NCBI GenBank assembly: GCA_964581385.1
Contig: CAZOOK010000014.1
Location: 1 to 64,000 of the forward strand
Source: CAZOOK01 sp964581385
Lineage (GTDB): Bacteria > Pseudomonadota > Gammaproteobacteria > Nevskiales > Nevskiaceae
Reading direction: 5' to 3'
Length of the DNA stretch: 64,000 nucleotides
The notes beneath the pieces were generated by a model. It was not told where the DNA came from. It was given only the letters and a program-made list of their open reading frames with translations, and ran no database searches. Each line of letters begins with the position of its first letter. Within the stretch, counting starts at the first letter, position 1. The translations under genes were made by a program, and so were the position numbers. Below are positions 36,889 to 49,234 of the stretch, in pieces.

Positions 36889-37062
36889 GAGTCAATTCAA
36901 AAAATAAAAATCTTTATAAACCAATTACATGACTGCCTTCTGGTGAGGCAATGCGGGTTTGGTGAGGCAATTCGTGAGGCAAGCGTGTGCTATCGCGAGA
37001 TAGCATGTCAAGGCAGTATTGGAATCGGATGAGCCGTCGGGTCGGACGGCTATCGTGCCGCA

Positions 37063-37269
37063 TCACATCTTCACGAAATAAGGAACCGCGCTCAGCACCA
37101 CGCCGATCACAACCAGCAGGATGGTATTCGACACGAAGTAAGGAAATACCATCAACACAATCCCGCAGACCAGCGGAACGATCGCAGACTGCTTCTTTCC
37201 GTAAATGAAATAGCCGAGCCCGATCGAGCTGAACAGCAATCCCCACAGAAGTGATGCGAGGTCAAACAT
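37063..37269 (-). CDS. Small two-helix membrane protein at the end of the nuo operon
   Basis: A 68-residue protein that is almost entirely hydrophobic, with helices around LLWGLLFSSIGLGYF and LLVVIGVVLSAVPYF and a GKKQ turn between them. Its reading frame begins 36 bases after nuoN on the same strand, so it is the last gene of the complex I transcript. The family is widespread next to nuoN or alone, without known function. Hairpin GCCGTC/GACGGC (37033-37050) lies just beyond its stop but lacks a T-run. Confidence 0.75.
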   Translation of the reverse strand: MFDLASLLWGLLFSSIGLGYFIYGKKQSAIVPLVCGIVLMVFPYFVSNTILLVVIGVVLSAVPYFVKM

Positions 37270-37305
37270 CGGAGACGGCGCGCGCTTCCGCTCGCCGCCG
37301 GTGTT

Positions 37306-38769
37306 TCACTGCACCGCTGACATGAGCGCCGACTGCACCAGATGCAGCGCCGGCTGCGGATAGATGCCAAGGAACAGCATCAGTCCGATCAGCAGGACCA
37401 CCATGACGCCGCCTGCCTGTTGTCCCCAGTGCAGAGGTGCATTGTAGCGACGCATGCCCGGGGAGATGAGGAACATGGTCACCATCACGCGCAGGTAATA
37501 GTAGAGACCGATCGCGCTGCCGACGATGAGGGCTCCCATCGACCACCATAGATGCGCACTGACGCCGACGGCGACGATGTAGAACTTGCCGATGAACCCT
37601 GCCGTGAGCGGAATACCGGCGAGCGACAGCATCGCCACCGTCATCACCGCCGTCAGATACGGGTTGCGCCAGAACATGCCGCGATAGTCGTAGAGCGCGT
37701 CGGCATCTTTTTCCTGGTACGGACTCGACATCAGTACGACGACGCCGAAGGCGGCAAGCGTGGTGATGACATAGGTCAGCAGGTAGACGCCGACGGCTTC
37801 GATCGCGAGACCGTTGCTGGCGACGACGGCGATCAGGATGTAGCCGAAGTGCGCGATGGAGGAATAGCCGAGTAGGCGCTTGAGATTGCTCTGCGTCAGC
37901 GCGAGCAAGTTCCCGAACAGAATCGACGCGATCGCCACCGCCGCCAGCACACCGGGCACGACGCCCTGATGCATTGCCGGTGCGGTGCTGTAGATGCGCA
38001 GCAGCACAGCGAACACGGCGGTCTTGCTGGCAGTGGCGAGGAAGGCGCCGACCGGTGCTGGCGCGCCCTGATAGACGTCCGGCGTCCAGAGGTGGAACGG
38101 CACCACGGAGAGCTTGAAGCCGAGCCCTGCGAATATGAGCGCGACACCGGCGAGCACCAACGGGCTGGCGACGCCTTCGCCGGCCAGCGACGCGCCAAGG
38201 CCGTCGAACGACAACGTACCGGCCTGCGCATATAACAGTGCCATACCGAACAGCAGCAGCGACGATGCGGCGGCCGACAGCACAAGGTACTTGATGCCGG
38301 CTTCCAGCGAATGACGCTCGCGGAACGCGTAAGCGATCATGCCGTAGATCGGCACCGACAGCAGTTCCAGCCCGATGAACAGCGAGGCCAGATGCCGGCT
38401 GCATGCGAGTACCACGCCGCCGGTCGCGGCCAGCGTCAGCAGCAGATACAACTCCTCGCGGTTGCCGGGAAAGCCTTCCATGTAGGCATGCGATAGCGTC
38501 GCACAGGCCAGCGTGGTGGCGACAATCAGCGCCATGTAGAACAGCGAATAGCCATCCACGATCAGCAGCGGCGTGACCTTGATCGGATAGAGCCCTTTCC
38601 AGGCAAGCCAGGCAATGGACAGCAGCGCCACGTTCAAGCCGACAACCGTCAGCGTCGCATTCCAGAAGTGATTGCGCTTTACCGCGATGGCGAGCATCAC
38701 GAGGATCGCAGTGCCGCCGGTGAGAAGTAGCGGCAGCAGCGCAAGGAGCTGGTCGGAGGTCAGCGTCAT
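37306..38769 (-). CDS. nuoN: NADH-quinone oxidoreductase subunit N
   Basis: A 487-residue antiporter-like membrane subunit of complex I with 14 helices, one of three proton-pumping modules. Seen: the broken-helix region with SSLLLFGMALLYAQAG, and FKLSVVPFHLWTPDVYQGAP, where the key Lys/His residues sit. Length equals the E. coli subunit. Ten bases separate it from nuoM. Confidence 0.97.
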   Translation of the reverse strand: MTLTSDQLLALLPLLLTGGTAILVMLAIAVKRNHFWNATLTVVGLNVALLSIAWLAWKGLYPIKVTPLLIVDGYSLFYMALIVATTLACATLSHAYMEGFPGNREELYLLLTLAATGGVVLACSRHLASLFIGLELLSVPIYGMIAYAFRERHSLEAGIKYLVLSAAASSLLLFGMALLYAQAGTLSFDGLGASLAGEGVASPLVLAGVALIFAGLGFKLSVVPFHLWTPDVYQGAPAPVGAFLATASKTAVFAVLLRIYSTAPAMHQGVVPGVLAAVAIASILFGNLLALTQSNLKRLLGYSSIAHFGYILIAVVASNGLAIEAVGVYLLTYVITTLAAFGVVVLMSSPYQEKDADALYDYRGMFWRNPYLTAVMTVAMLSLAGIPLTAGFIGKFYIVAVGVSAHLWWSMGALIVGSAIGLYYYLRVMVTMFLISPGMRRYNAPLHWGQQAGGVMVVLLIGLMLFLGIYPQPALHLVQSALMSAVQ

Positions 38770-38779
38770 GGCGGCGGTT

Positions 38780-40327
38780 TCACGGGGAAACGGAGAGGGC
38801 GGCGCTACTCGCCGGCAGATAGGCGTGATGAACGTTCGCCATCGCCGCCGCGGAGGTGTTCAACACCGTCTGCGGATGCAGGCCGAGGAACAGCAGGATC
38901 AGGATCAGGCTCAGCATCAGCATGATTTCACGGCCGGATAGATCCTCCATCTTTTCCGTCGTTTTCAGCGGACCGTAAAACGCGCGCTGCATCATGATCA
39001 GCGCATACACGGCGGCGAGGATGAGGCCAGAGGCGCCGAGGATCGCGATCGTCGGATTGACCTGGAAGGTGCCGAGCAGAATCAGGAATTCGCCGACGAA
39101 ATTACCCAGGCCGGGCAGGCCCAGCGAGGCGGCGGCGAAGAACAGCGCGATCGGCGGCAGAAAGCGGAAGCGCGTCCACAATCCACCCATTTCCCGCAAG
39201 TCACGTGTGTGCAGGCGCTCGTAGATTTCGCCGCAGAGAATGAACAGTGCGCCAGCGGAAATGCCGTGAGCGAGCATCTGCACGACAACGCCTTGCAGTG
39301 CCAGCGCGTTGCCGGAGTAGATGCCGATCAGCACGAAACCCATGTGCGATACGCTGGTGTAGGCGACGAGACGCTTGATGTCGTTCTGCACGAAGGCCAT
39401 CAGCGCGCCGTAGATGATGCCGATGACGCCGAGCCACATTGCGATCGGCGCGAAGTCGTGCGAGGCATGCGGAAATAGCGGCAACGCGAAGCGCAGGTAA
39501 CCGTAGGCGGCGGTTTTTAGCAGGACACCAGCAAGATCCACCGAGCCTGCGGTCGGCGCCTGCGAGTGCGCATCCGGCAGCCAGGAGTGCAGCGGCACAA
39601 TCGGTAGCTTGACCGCGAAGGCGACGAAGAAGCCGAGCATGATGAAGTATTCGACATTCGCGCTCATCTGCGTGCCGAGCAGCTGCGTGTAATCGAAGGT
39701 GATCTGGTTGGTGACGTGGTAGTGAACAATGACCAGACCGAGAATCGATAACAGCATCAGCAGGCCACTGGCCTGCGTGAACAGGAAGAATTTGGTCGCG
39801 GCGTAGATGCGGCCCTTGCCGTCGGGTGCGTTGTGGCCCCACAGCGCGATCAGGAAGTACATCGGCACCAGCATCATTTCCCAGAAAAAGAAAAACAGGA
39901 AAAGATCCAGCGATAGGAACACACCGATGACACCGCCGAGGTTCCAGAGCAGATTGAGATGAAAGAAGCCGACGTGGCGCTGGATTTCGCGCCATGAGCA
40001 GGCGACCGCAAGCATGCCGAGCAGTCCGGTGAGCATCACCATCAACAGCGACAGACCGTCGAGCCCAAGATGCACGCTGATGCCGAAGCGCGGAATCCAT
40101 GCCGCATGGAATTCCAACTGCCACTGTTGCGTCCCGCCGCCAACCGCGCTCGCCAGCGTGTAAGGCCCCTGGGTCCACAGCACGATGCCGATGCCGAGCT
40201 CAAGTGCCATGGTCAGCAGCGCGACCCAGCGCGGCGTGCCGAGGCCGAAGCGTTCGCCTTGCCAGCACAGAAAGCCGCCGACGATCGGAATCAGGATCAG
40301 CGCGGGCAGAATGAGGGAGTCCGTCAT
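38780..40327 (-). CDS. nuoM: NADH-quinone oxidoreductase subunit M
   Basis: A 515-residue antiporter-like subunit. Seen: LLWNLGGVIGVFLSLDLFLFFFFWEMMLVPMYFLI with the essential Glu, KLPIVPLHSWLPDAHSQAPTAGSV with its Lys and His, and VKRLVAYTSVSHMGF-type helix (here IKRLVAYTSVSHMG). Five bases after nuoL; length normal. Confidence 0.97.
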   Translation of the reverse strand: MTDSLILPALILIPIVGGFLCWQGERFGLGTPRWVALLTMALELGIGIVLWTQGPYTLASAVGGGTQQWQLEFHAAWIPRFGISVHLGLDGLSLLMVMLTGLLGMLAVACSWREIQRHVGFFHLNLLWNLGGVIGVFLSLDLFLFFFFWEMMLVPMYFLIALWGHNAPDGKGRIYAATKFFLFTQASGLLMLLSILGLVIVHYHVTNQITFDYTQLLGTQMSANVEYFIMLGFFVAFAVKLPIVPLHSWLPDAHSQAPTAGSVDLAGVLLKTAAYGYLRFALPLFPHASHDFAPIAMWLGVIGIIYGALMAFVQNDIKRLVAYTSVSHMGFVLIGIYSGNALALQGVVVQMLAHGISAGALFILCGEIYERLHTRDLREMGGLWTRFRFLPPIALFFAAASLGLPGLGNFVGEFLILLGTFQVNPTIAILGASGLILAAVYALIMMQRAFYGPLKTTEKMEDLSGREIMLMLSLILILLFLGLHPQTVLNTSAAAMANVHHAYLPASSAALSVSP

Positions 40328-40332
40328 CGTCG

Positions 40333-42180
<1,848 letters not shown>

Positions 42181-42190
42181 CAGCGTTCTC

Positions 42191-42499
42191 TCATCCTTTC
42201 ATGTCGCTGGCAACGTCGATATCGAGCGTGTGGAAGCGCCGGTAAAGCTGGAATACGAGCGCCAGTCCGACGCTCGCCTCCGATGCCGCCAGACTCAACA
42301 CCAGAATGAACATGATCTGCCCGTCCGGCTGTGCCCAGCGGCTGCCGGCGACAATGAATGCCAGCGCGGCGGAGTTCATCATCACTTCGATGCACATCAG
42401 CACGAACAGGATATTGCGGCGCACGAGCAGGCCGATCAGTCCCAGTGCAAACAGCACCGCGGCGACCGCCAGCCCGTGTTCCATCGGTATTCCGGTCAT
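42191..42499 (-). CDS. nuoK: NADH-quinone oxidoreductase subunit K
   Basis: A 102-residue three-helix subunit (MrpC/MnhC type) in the proton path. Seen: LFALGLIGLLVRRNILFVLMCIEVMMNSAALAF with the conserved membrane Glu, and a second acidic helix ASEASVGLALV. The 85 bases between it and nuoJ hold no gene. Confidence 0.96.
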   Translation of the reverse strand: MTGIPMEHGLAVAAVLFALGLIGLLVRRNILFVLMCIEVMMNSAALAFIVAGSRWAQPDGQIMFILVLSLAASEASVGLALVFQLYRRFHTLDIDVASDMKG

Positions 42500-42584
42500 T
42501 CCCGTCCCATCGACTCGTCAAGCGGCGCAAGCGCCATGCGATTCCGCGCGCGGCCGATTAACCGGCGCGTCCCAGAACATCAAT

Positions 42585-43091
42585 TCACTCTTTCTCGTCG
42601 TGACGACCGAGGTGATAAGCCGCGACCAGTGCCGCCAGCAGCAGCATCGACGCCAGTTCCACCGCCAGCAGATAAGGTCCATACAGCGCGATGCCGACCT
42701 GTTTGGCATCGACCGTGATCTGGCCGGCCGGATGCAGGCCGCTGCCGGCTAGTGCGTAGCATAGTTCTCCCAGCAGCAGCAGCGACAGCAGCGCAGGTAC
42801 GAACCACACGCCCGGCCGCAGCCATTTTTTCTCCTGCTCGACCACGGCCGAGCCGAGATTCAGCATCATCACTACAAATACGAACAGCACCATGATCGCG
42901 CCCGCGTAGACGATCAGCTCAAGAATGCCGGCGAACGGTGCGCCGAGCGTGAAGAAAATCATCGAGACGGCGAGCAGCGATACGATCAGGCTCAGCAGCG
43001 CATGCACCGGATTGGTTCCGGTGATTACGCGCACCGTCGCTATCACCGCGACAGCGGAGGACAGATAAAAAGCGATTGCGGCAGGTTGCAT
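42585..43091 (-). CDS. nuoJ: NADH-quinone oxidoreductase subunit J
   Basis: A 168-residue five-helix subunit whose third helix takes part in coupling. Seen: NPVHALLSLIVSLLAVSMIFF, then GAPFAGILELIVYAGAIMVLFVFVVMMLNLG, the family hallmark with the pi-bulge helix. Slightly shorter than the E. coli protein. It starts 13 bases after nuoI. Confidence 0.96.
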   Translation of the reverse strand: MQPAAIAFYLSSAVAVIATVRVITGTNPVHALLSLIVSLLAVSMIFFTLGAPFAGILELIVYAGAIMVLFVFVVMMLNLGSAVVEQEKKWLRPGVWFVPALLSLLLLGELCYALAGSGLHPAGQITVDAKQVGIALYGPYLLAVELASMLLLAALVAAYHLGRHDEKE

Positions 43092-43104
43092 GTGCGCGTT
43101 TCCC

Positions 43105-43650
43105 TTACGGCAGCAACGATTTGACGTCGATCGGCGCCGCCTCGTTCTGCGCCGCGCCCTTCGGCTTACCCGCGATCGCCAGACCGGCGACGCGGTAGAA
43201 ATTGTAATCGTGATACTTGCCGGTGCCGGCGATCAGCAGGTCTTCCTTTTCGTAAACGAGATTCTGGCGGTTGTATTCGCCCATCTCAAAATCCGGCGTG
43301 AGCTGGATCGCGTTGGTCGGGCAGGCTTCCTCGCAGAGGCCGCAGAAAATGCAGCGCGAAAAATTGATGCGGAAGAATTCAGGATACCAGCGGCCGTCGT
43401 CGGTCTCCGCTTTCTGCAACGAGATGCAGCCGACCGGGCAGGCCGCCGCGCACAAATTGCAGGCGACGCAGCGTTCTTCGCCGTCGGGATCGCGCGTCAG
43501 CACGATGCGGCCGCGATAGCGCGGCGGCAGATAAACTTTTTGTTCCGGATACTGGATCGTGTCGCGCTTGCGGAACGTGTGCATGAACACGATCCACATG
43601 CTGCGCAGGTTGCTCCAGATTCCAACGAGTACGCCGAGTACGCCTTTCAT
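43105..43650 (-). CDS. nuoI: NADH-quinone oxidoreductase subunit I
   Basis: A 181-residue subunit carrying clusters N6a and N6b. Seen: two 4Fe-4S motifs, CVACNLCAAACP and CIFCGLCEEACP, after an N-terminal amphipathic segment. The start was set at ATG 43650 (MKGVLGVLVGIW), matching the E. coli length of 180; the open frame to 43866 overlaps nuoH. Confidence 0.97.
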   Translation of the reverse strand: MKGVLGVLVGIWSNLRSMWIVFMHTFRKRDTIQYPEQKVYLPPRYRGRIVLTRDPDGEERCVACNLCAAACPVGCISLQKAETDDGRWYPEFFRINFSRCIFCGLCEEACPTNAIQLTPDFEMGEYNRQNLVYEKEDLLIAGTGKYHDYNFYRVAGLAIAGKPKGAAQNEAAPIDVKSLLP

Positions 43651-43658
43651 GGGATTCC

Positions 43659-44654
43659 TCAACCGGCGACCTGCGGTGCGCTGGAGTGCATCAGCACCAC
43701 GGCACCGGTAGCGATGAGATTGATCAGCGTCAGCGGCAGACAGACTTTCCAGCCGGCGGACATCAGATGGTCGTAGCGTGGCCGTGGCAGCGCGCCACGC
43801 AACAGGATGAACAGCACGATGAAGAAGCTGGTTTTCAGCGCGAACCAGACGAACGGCGGCAGCCACGGACCGAGCCAGCCACCAAAGAACAGTGTCGTCA
43901 GCAGCGCCGAAACCAGCACCACAGCCACGTATTCGCCGACGAAGAACATGCCGAACTTCATGCCCGAATATTCGGTGTGATAGCCAGCGGCGAGTTCCTG
44001 TTCCGCCTCAGGCAGGTCGAAGGGGCTGCGGTGCGCCACCGCCACGCCCGCGAGCGCGAAGGTGATGAACCCCAGAAACTGCGGAATCACGAACCAGCAA
44101 TCCTTCTGCGCGGCGACGATGTCGCGCAGGTTGAACGATCCGGCGATGGCGACCACACCCATCAGTGAAATACCCATGAACACTTCGTAAGTCAGCGTCT
44201 GCGCGGTCGAGCGCAGCGCGCCGAGCAGCGCATATTTGCTGTTGCTCGACCAGCCCGCGAACATCACGGCGTAGACCGCGAGTCCGGCGATGGCAAGGAA
44301 AAACAGAACGCCGATATTGATATCCGCGACGCCCCAAGCCGGAGTCATCGGCACGATCGCAAATGCGATCAGGAACGCGCTCATCGCGATTGCCGGCGCG
44401 ATCCAGAAGATCAGTGTGTCCACGAACGGCGGACTCCAATCTTCCTTGAAGAAAATTTTTGCCATATCCGCGACCACCTGAAACAGGCCGAACGGACCGA
44501 CGCGGTTCGGCCCCCAACGGTCCTGCCAGATGCCCAGCAGGCGCCGTTCCACCCAGATCAGCATCGCCGCCGTCAGCACGGTCCCGATAAGGATCGCGAT
44601 GGCTTTAAGCGCCCCGATGATGATGGCGATCACAGCCGGTGTGAGCCAGCTCAT
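43659..44654 (-). CDS. nuoH: NADH-quinone oxidoreductase subunit H
   Basis: A 331-residue membrane subunit forming the quinone chamber. Seen: ERRLLGIWQDRWGPNRVGPFG and the acidic loop FDLPEAEQELAAGYHTEYSG, both near invariant. Its start overlaps the nuoG stop by four bases. Confidence 0.97.
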   Translation of the reverse strand: MSWLTPAVIAIIIGALKAIAILIGTVLTAAMLIWVERRLLGIWQDRWGPNRVGPFGLFQVVADMAKIFFKEDWSPPFVDTLIFWIAPAIAMSAFLIAFAIVPMTPAWGVADINIGVLFFLAIAGLAVYAVMFAGWSSNSKYALLGALRSTAQTLTYEVFMGISLMGVVAIAGSFNLRDIVAAQKDCWFVIPQFLGFITFALAGVAVAHRSPFDLPEAEQELAAGYHTEYSGMKFGMFFVGEYVAVVLVSALLTTLFFGGWLGPWLPPFVWFALKTSFFIVLFILLRGALPRPRYDHLMSAGWKVCLPLTLINLIATGAVVLMHSSAPQVAG

Positions 44655-47386
44655 GCAGCGTCCCCTTTCGACACGCTGGCCCAGGTATCCGCCGCGACGA
44701 TTGGCGTGCCTGCGAGGCCGGCAGGCACACCAATCGTGCCGCGCGGCAAAGCGTCGCTGAGCTTCGCAACGAGGCGCACGCTGCCATCGCCGAGCGTGAC
44801 TTTCACTGCCGATCCTTCGCTGATGCCAAGTGCCGCCGCATCGGCCGTTGCCAGCGCCACGTAGGACGCAGGAATGCGCGAGGCCACTGGCGCGGCCAGC
44901 GCGGACAGTTCATCGCTGCCAAAGATGTGATGCAGTGGCAGCACGCGCCAGCTTCCCGAACGCGGTGTGAACGCAGCGGGCACGTTGCCGAAATAACCAC
45001 CCGGATTACGCCCGGACGGTTCGACCAGACATACGCCCGGATCGCCCGCGCGCAGATGGCCGCCGACCTCATCCTGAAATTTGTTCCACGACTGCGGCGA
45101 ATTCCAGCCCGGCGACCACGCGAACGAAATCAGCGGCGACGGCTCGGCCGGACCGGAATAGCCTTCCATCGAGAATGCCAGCGCGGTATCGATATCCTGC
45201 GACGCGCGCGGTTCGTGCACCGAAAGATTCGCGCGCATCGCGGTGCGGCCGCTATAGCGGTGCGGCTGGCGGGCCATCTTGCGGCCCTGCATGCGGAACG
45301 ACGCGCTTGGCGCTGCTTCGCGGATGCGCGCCAGCGCCGGTATGGCGGTGGCGCAGTGGTCGGTGACTTCGTCGAGCTGCGTCCACGACGCGGTCCGCTG
45401 GCCAAGCACCGCGCAATGCACCGCGTGCAGCCAGCGCCAAGTTTCACGGATCTGGCAGCTCGGATCGGAGTAGACCGGGTCATAGACTTGGAAGTATCGC
45501 TGCGCGCGACCCTCGTTGCTGACTAGCGTGCCGTCGCCTTCGGCGAAGCTTGCCGCTGGCAGCAGCAGCGTGGCTTTGTCGGTGGTGCGCGTGCGCTGGT
45601 GATCGACGATGACGACGGTTTTTGTCGCCGCGAATGCGGCGTCGACGAGCGCGGCATCGGCGCGGCGATAGAGATCATTTTCTATGACAACGACCGCGTC
45701 GGCCTTGCCGTCACGCAGCGCTTCCAGCGTCGGTTCCAGCGCGTCGCCGCCGAACAGGCCGAGGCCGAGACTGTTCGCTTCTGGCACGGACAGGCTGATG
45801 GCAACATCGGTCTTGCCGTGTGCATACAGTGCCCAGGCAACGTTCGCTGCCGCGCGGATCACGGCTTCGGATGCGGCACCGGTGCCAGAGACGATCAGCG
45901 GCTTGTCGGCGGCGAGTAGCGCACCGGCGATTTTCTTCGCGAGCGCCACGCTTTCAGCGGCGAGACCTTCAACCGCCGGTGCCGTCGGATCGATCGCGTG
46001 CGCGACCGCATGGCCGAGGCGGGCGAGATCTTCGGGTGCCGCGCGATAAGTCGTGGCGGCGATGTCGTCGAGACGCGTCGCATCGACCGCGGCGACGAAG
46101 ACCGGGCTCAGATCGCGCTGGCCGATGTTCTGGATCGCTTCGGCCTGCCACATCGCCACGTAGCGATGCGCGGCTTGTTTGCGCGCTTCATTCTTCGTCG
46201 CCTGACGCAGCGCCAGCGCGATCCGCGGCGCGGTCTGCGTAACGTCCTCGCCGAGCACGAACACGGCGTCGGCATCCTCGATCTCACGCAGTGACGGGGT
46301 GCGCACCGGACCGCGATTCAGCACATCGAGCACGAGGCGGATGCGCGCCAGTTCGGCTGCAGCGATGCCGGTGCTGAAATTGTCTGCACCGACCAATTCG
46401 CGCAGCGCGTAATTGGCTTCCAGGCTCGCGCGCGGCGAACCAATGCCGATGATGCGTTTGGCATGGCGCAAATTTTCGCCAGCACCGGCCAGCGCGTTTT
46501 CGACGGTGACCACAGTCAAGGTGCCGCCCTTTGCCGCCAGTGGCTGGCGCGGACGATCCTTGCGATTGACGTAGCCGTAACCGAAGCGGCCACGGTCGCA
46601 CAGGAAGTAGTGGTTGACCGCGCCGTTGTAACGGTTCTCGATGCGGCGCAGTTCGCCGTAGCGTTCGCCGGGGCTGGTGTTGCAGCCGACGGCGCACTGC
46701 TGGCAGATGCTCGGTGCGAACTGCATGTCCCACTTGCGGTTATAGCGTTCAGAGTGGGTCTTGTCGGTGAACACGCCGGTCGGGCAGACCTCGACGAGGT
46801 TGCCGGAGAATTCGCTTTCGAGTGTGCCGTCGCTGACGCGACCGAAATAAACGTTGTCATGCACGCCGTAGACGCCGAGATCGGCGCCGCCCGCATAGTC
46901 TTTGTAATAACGCACGCAGCGGTAACAGGCGATGCAGCGGTTCATCTCGTGGCCGATGAACGGCCCCAATTCCTGGTTGAGATGCGTGCGCTTGGTGAAG
47001 CGATAGCGGCGGCTGGCGTGGCCGGTCATCACCGTCATGTCCTGCAGGTGACAGTGGCCGCCTTCTTCGCAGACCGGGCAATCGTGCGGGTGATTGGTCA
47101 TCAACCATTCGACGACGCTGGCGCGGAACGCTTTTGCCTCGTCGTCGGCGATCGAGACGAAGATGCCATCGGTTGACGGCGTCATGCATGACATCACCAG
47201 ACGCCCCATCTTGTCGTTGGCGTCGCGATACTGCTTGACCGCGCACTGGCGGCAGGCGCCGACGCTACCGAGCGCCGGATGCCAGCAGAAATAAGGGATG
47301 TCGAGGCCCAGCGACAGGCACGCGTGCAGCAGATTGTCGGAGCCGTCGACTTCGTACTGTTTGCCGTCTACGTGGATGATGGCCAC
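44651..47386 (-). CDS. nuoG: NADH-quinone oxidoreductase subunit G
   Basis: A 911-residue peripheral subunit. Seen: N-terminal 2Fe-2S ferredoxin domain (PYFCWHP, GACRQCAV), the H-x3-C-x2-C cluster region (NHPHDCPVCEEGGHC), the IACYRCVRYY-type 4Fe-4S ligands, and ICQQCAVGCN for the extra N7-type cluster found in E. coli-like enzymes. The rest is a molybdopterin-oxidoreductase-like domain without cofactor. It starts 22 bases after nuoF. Confidence 0.97.
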   Translation of the reverse strand: MAIIHVDGKQYEVDGSDNLLHACLSLGLDIPYFCWHPALGSVGACRQCAVKQYRDANDKMGRLVMSCMTPSTDGIFVSIADDEAKAFRASVVEWLMTNHPHDCPVCEEGGHCHLQDMTVMTGHASRRYRFTKRTHLNQELGPFIGHEMNRCIACYRCVRYYKDYAGGADLGVYGVHDNVYFGRVSDGTLESEFSGNLVEVCPTGVFTDKTHSERYNRKWDMQFAPSICQQCAVGCNTSPGERYGELRRIENRYNGAVNHYFLCDRGRFGYGYVNRKDRPRQPLAAKGGTLTVVTVENALAGAGENLRHAKRIIGIGSPRASLEANYALRELVGADNFSTGIAAAELARIRLVLDVLNRGPVRTPSLREIEDADAVFVLGEDVTQTAPRIALALRQATKNEARKQAAHRYVAMWQAEAIQNIGQRDLSPVFVAAVDATRLDDIAATTYRAAPEDLARLGHAVAHAIDPTAPAVEGLAAESVALAKKIAGALLAADKPLIVSGTGAASEAVIRAAANVAWALYAHGKTDVAISLSVPEANSLGLGLFGGDALEPTLEALRDGKADAVVVIENDLYRRADAALVDAAFAATKTVVIVDHQRTRTTDKATLLLPAASFAEGDGTLVSNEGRAQRYFQVYDPVYSDPSCQIRETWRWLHAVHCAVLGQRTASWTQLDEVTDHCATAIPALARIREAAPSASFRMQGRKMARQPHRYSGRTAMRANLSVHEPRASQDIDTALAFSMEGYSGPAEPSPLISFAWSPGWNSPQSWNKFQDEVGGHLRAGDPGVCLVEPSGRNPGGYFGNVPAAFTPRSGSWRVLPLHHIFGSDELSALAAPVASRIPASYVALATADAAALGISEGSAVKVTLGDGSVRLVAKLSDALPRGTIGVPAGLAGTPIVAADTWASVSKGDAA

Positions 47387-47408
47387 GGTTAGTTTCCAGT
47401 GATCGAGT

Positions 47409-48709
<1,301 letters not shown>

Positions 48710-48713
<4 letters not shown>

Positions 48714-49234
48714 CGATATTGCTCCAGCAGTTTCCCGACTTGATCAGGCGCGACGTCGAAGTGCGTGTCATCGTCAATCATCAGTACTGGGCCCTTGTCG
48801 CAGGCACCGAGGCAGCAGATCGGCAGCAGCGTGAAGCGGCCGTCCTTGGTGGTTTCGCCGAGGCCGACGCCAAGCGTCTTCGAGAAAGCGGCCTTGACCT
48901 CGTCGTAGCCGGTTAGGAAGCAGGAGATACTGTCGCAGACTTTGATCACGTGCCGGCCGACCGGACGGCGGAAGATCAGGTTGTAGAACGTGGCAACGCC
49001 TTCGACGTCGGTGGCGGGAATCCCGAGCACCTTGCCGATCTCCGCGATCGCGCCGTCAGGTACCCAGCCGTAATTTTTCTGCACGATCTTCAGCGCTTCG
49101 ATCACGGCGGCGCGCGCGTCTTCGTAGTGCGTCATTTCGTGCTCGATCGCGTGCCGTTCCTCGTCGGACAGGGCGAATGGCGCGATCTTCTGCAGATCGG
49201 CGAGTTTGATGATTGTCTGGTTAGCGGTCGACAT
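48710..49234 (-). CDS. nuoE: NADH-quinone oxidoreductase subunit E
   Basis: A 174-residue thioredoxin-fold subunit with the 2Fe-2S cluster N1a. Seen: the ligands in VCDSISCFLTG and CCLGACDKGP, and the helical N-terminus with NYGWVPDGAI. Its start overlaps the nuoCD end by 14 bases. Confidence 0.97.

Noticed and set aside
37033..37050. Intrinsic terminator of the nuo operon
   Set aside because: GCCGTC/GACGGC forms a hairpin, but no T-run follows on the minus strand.
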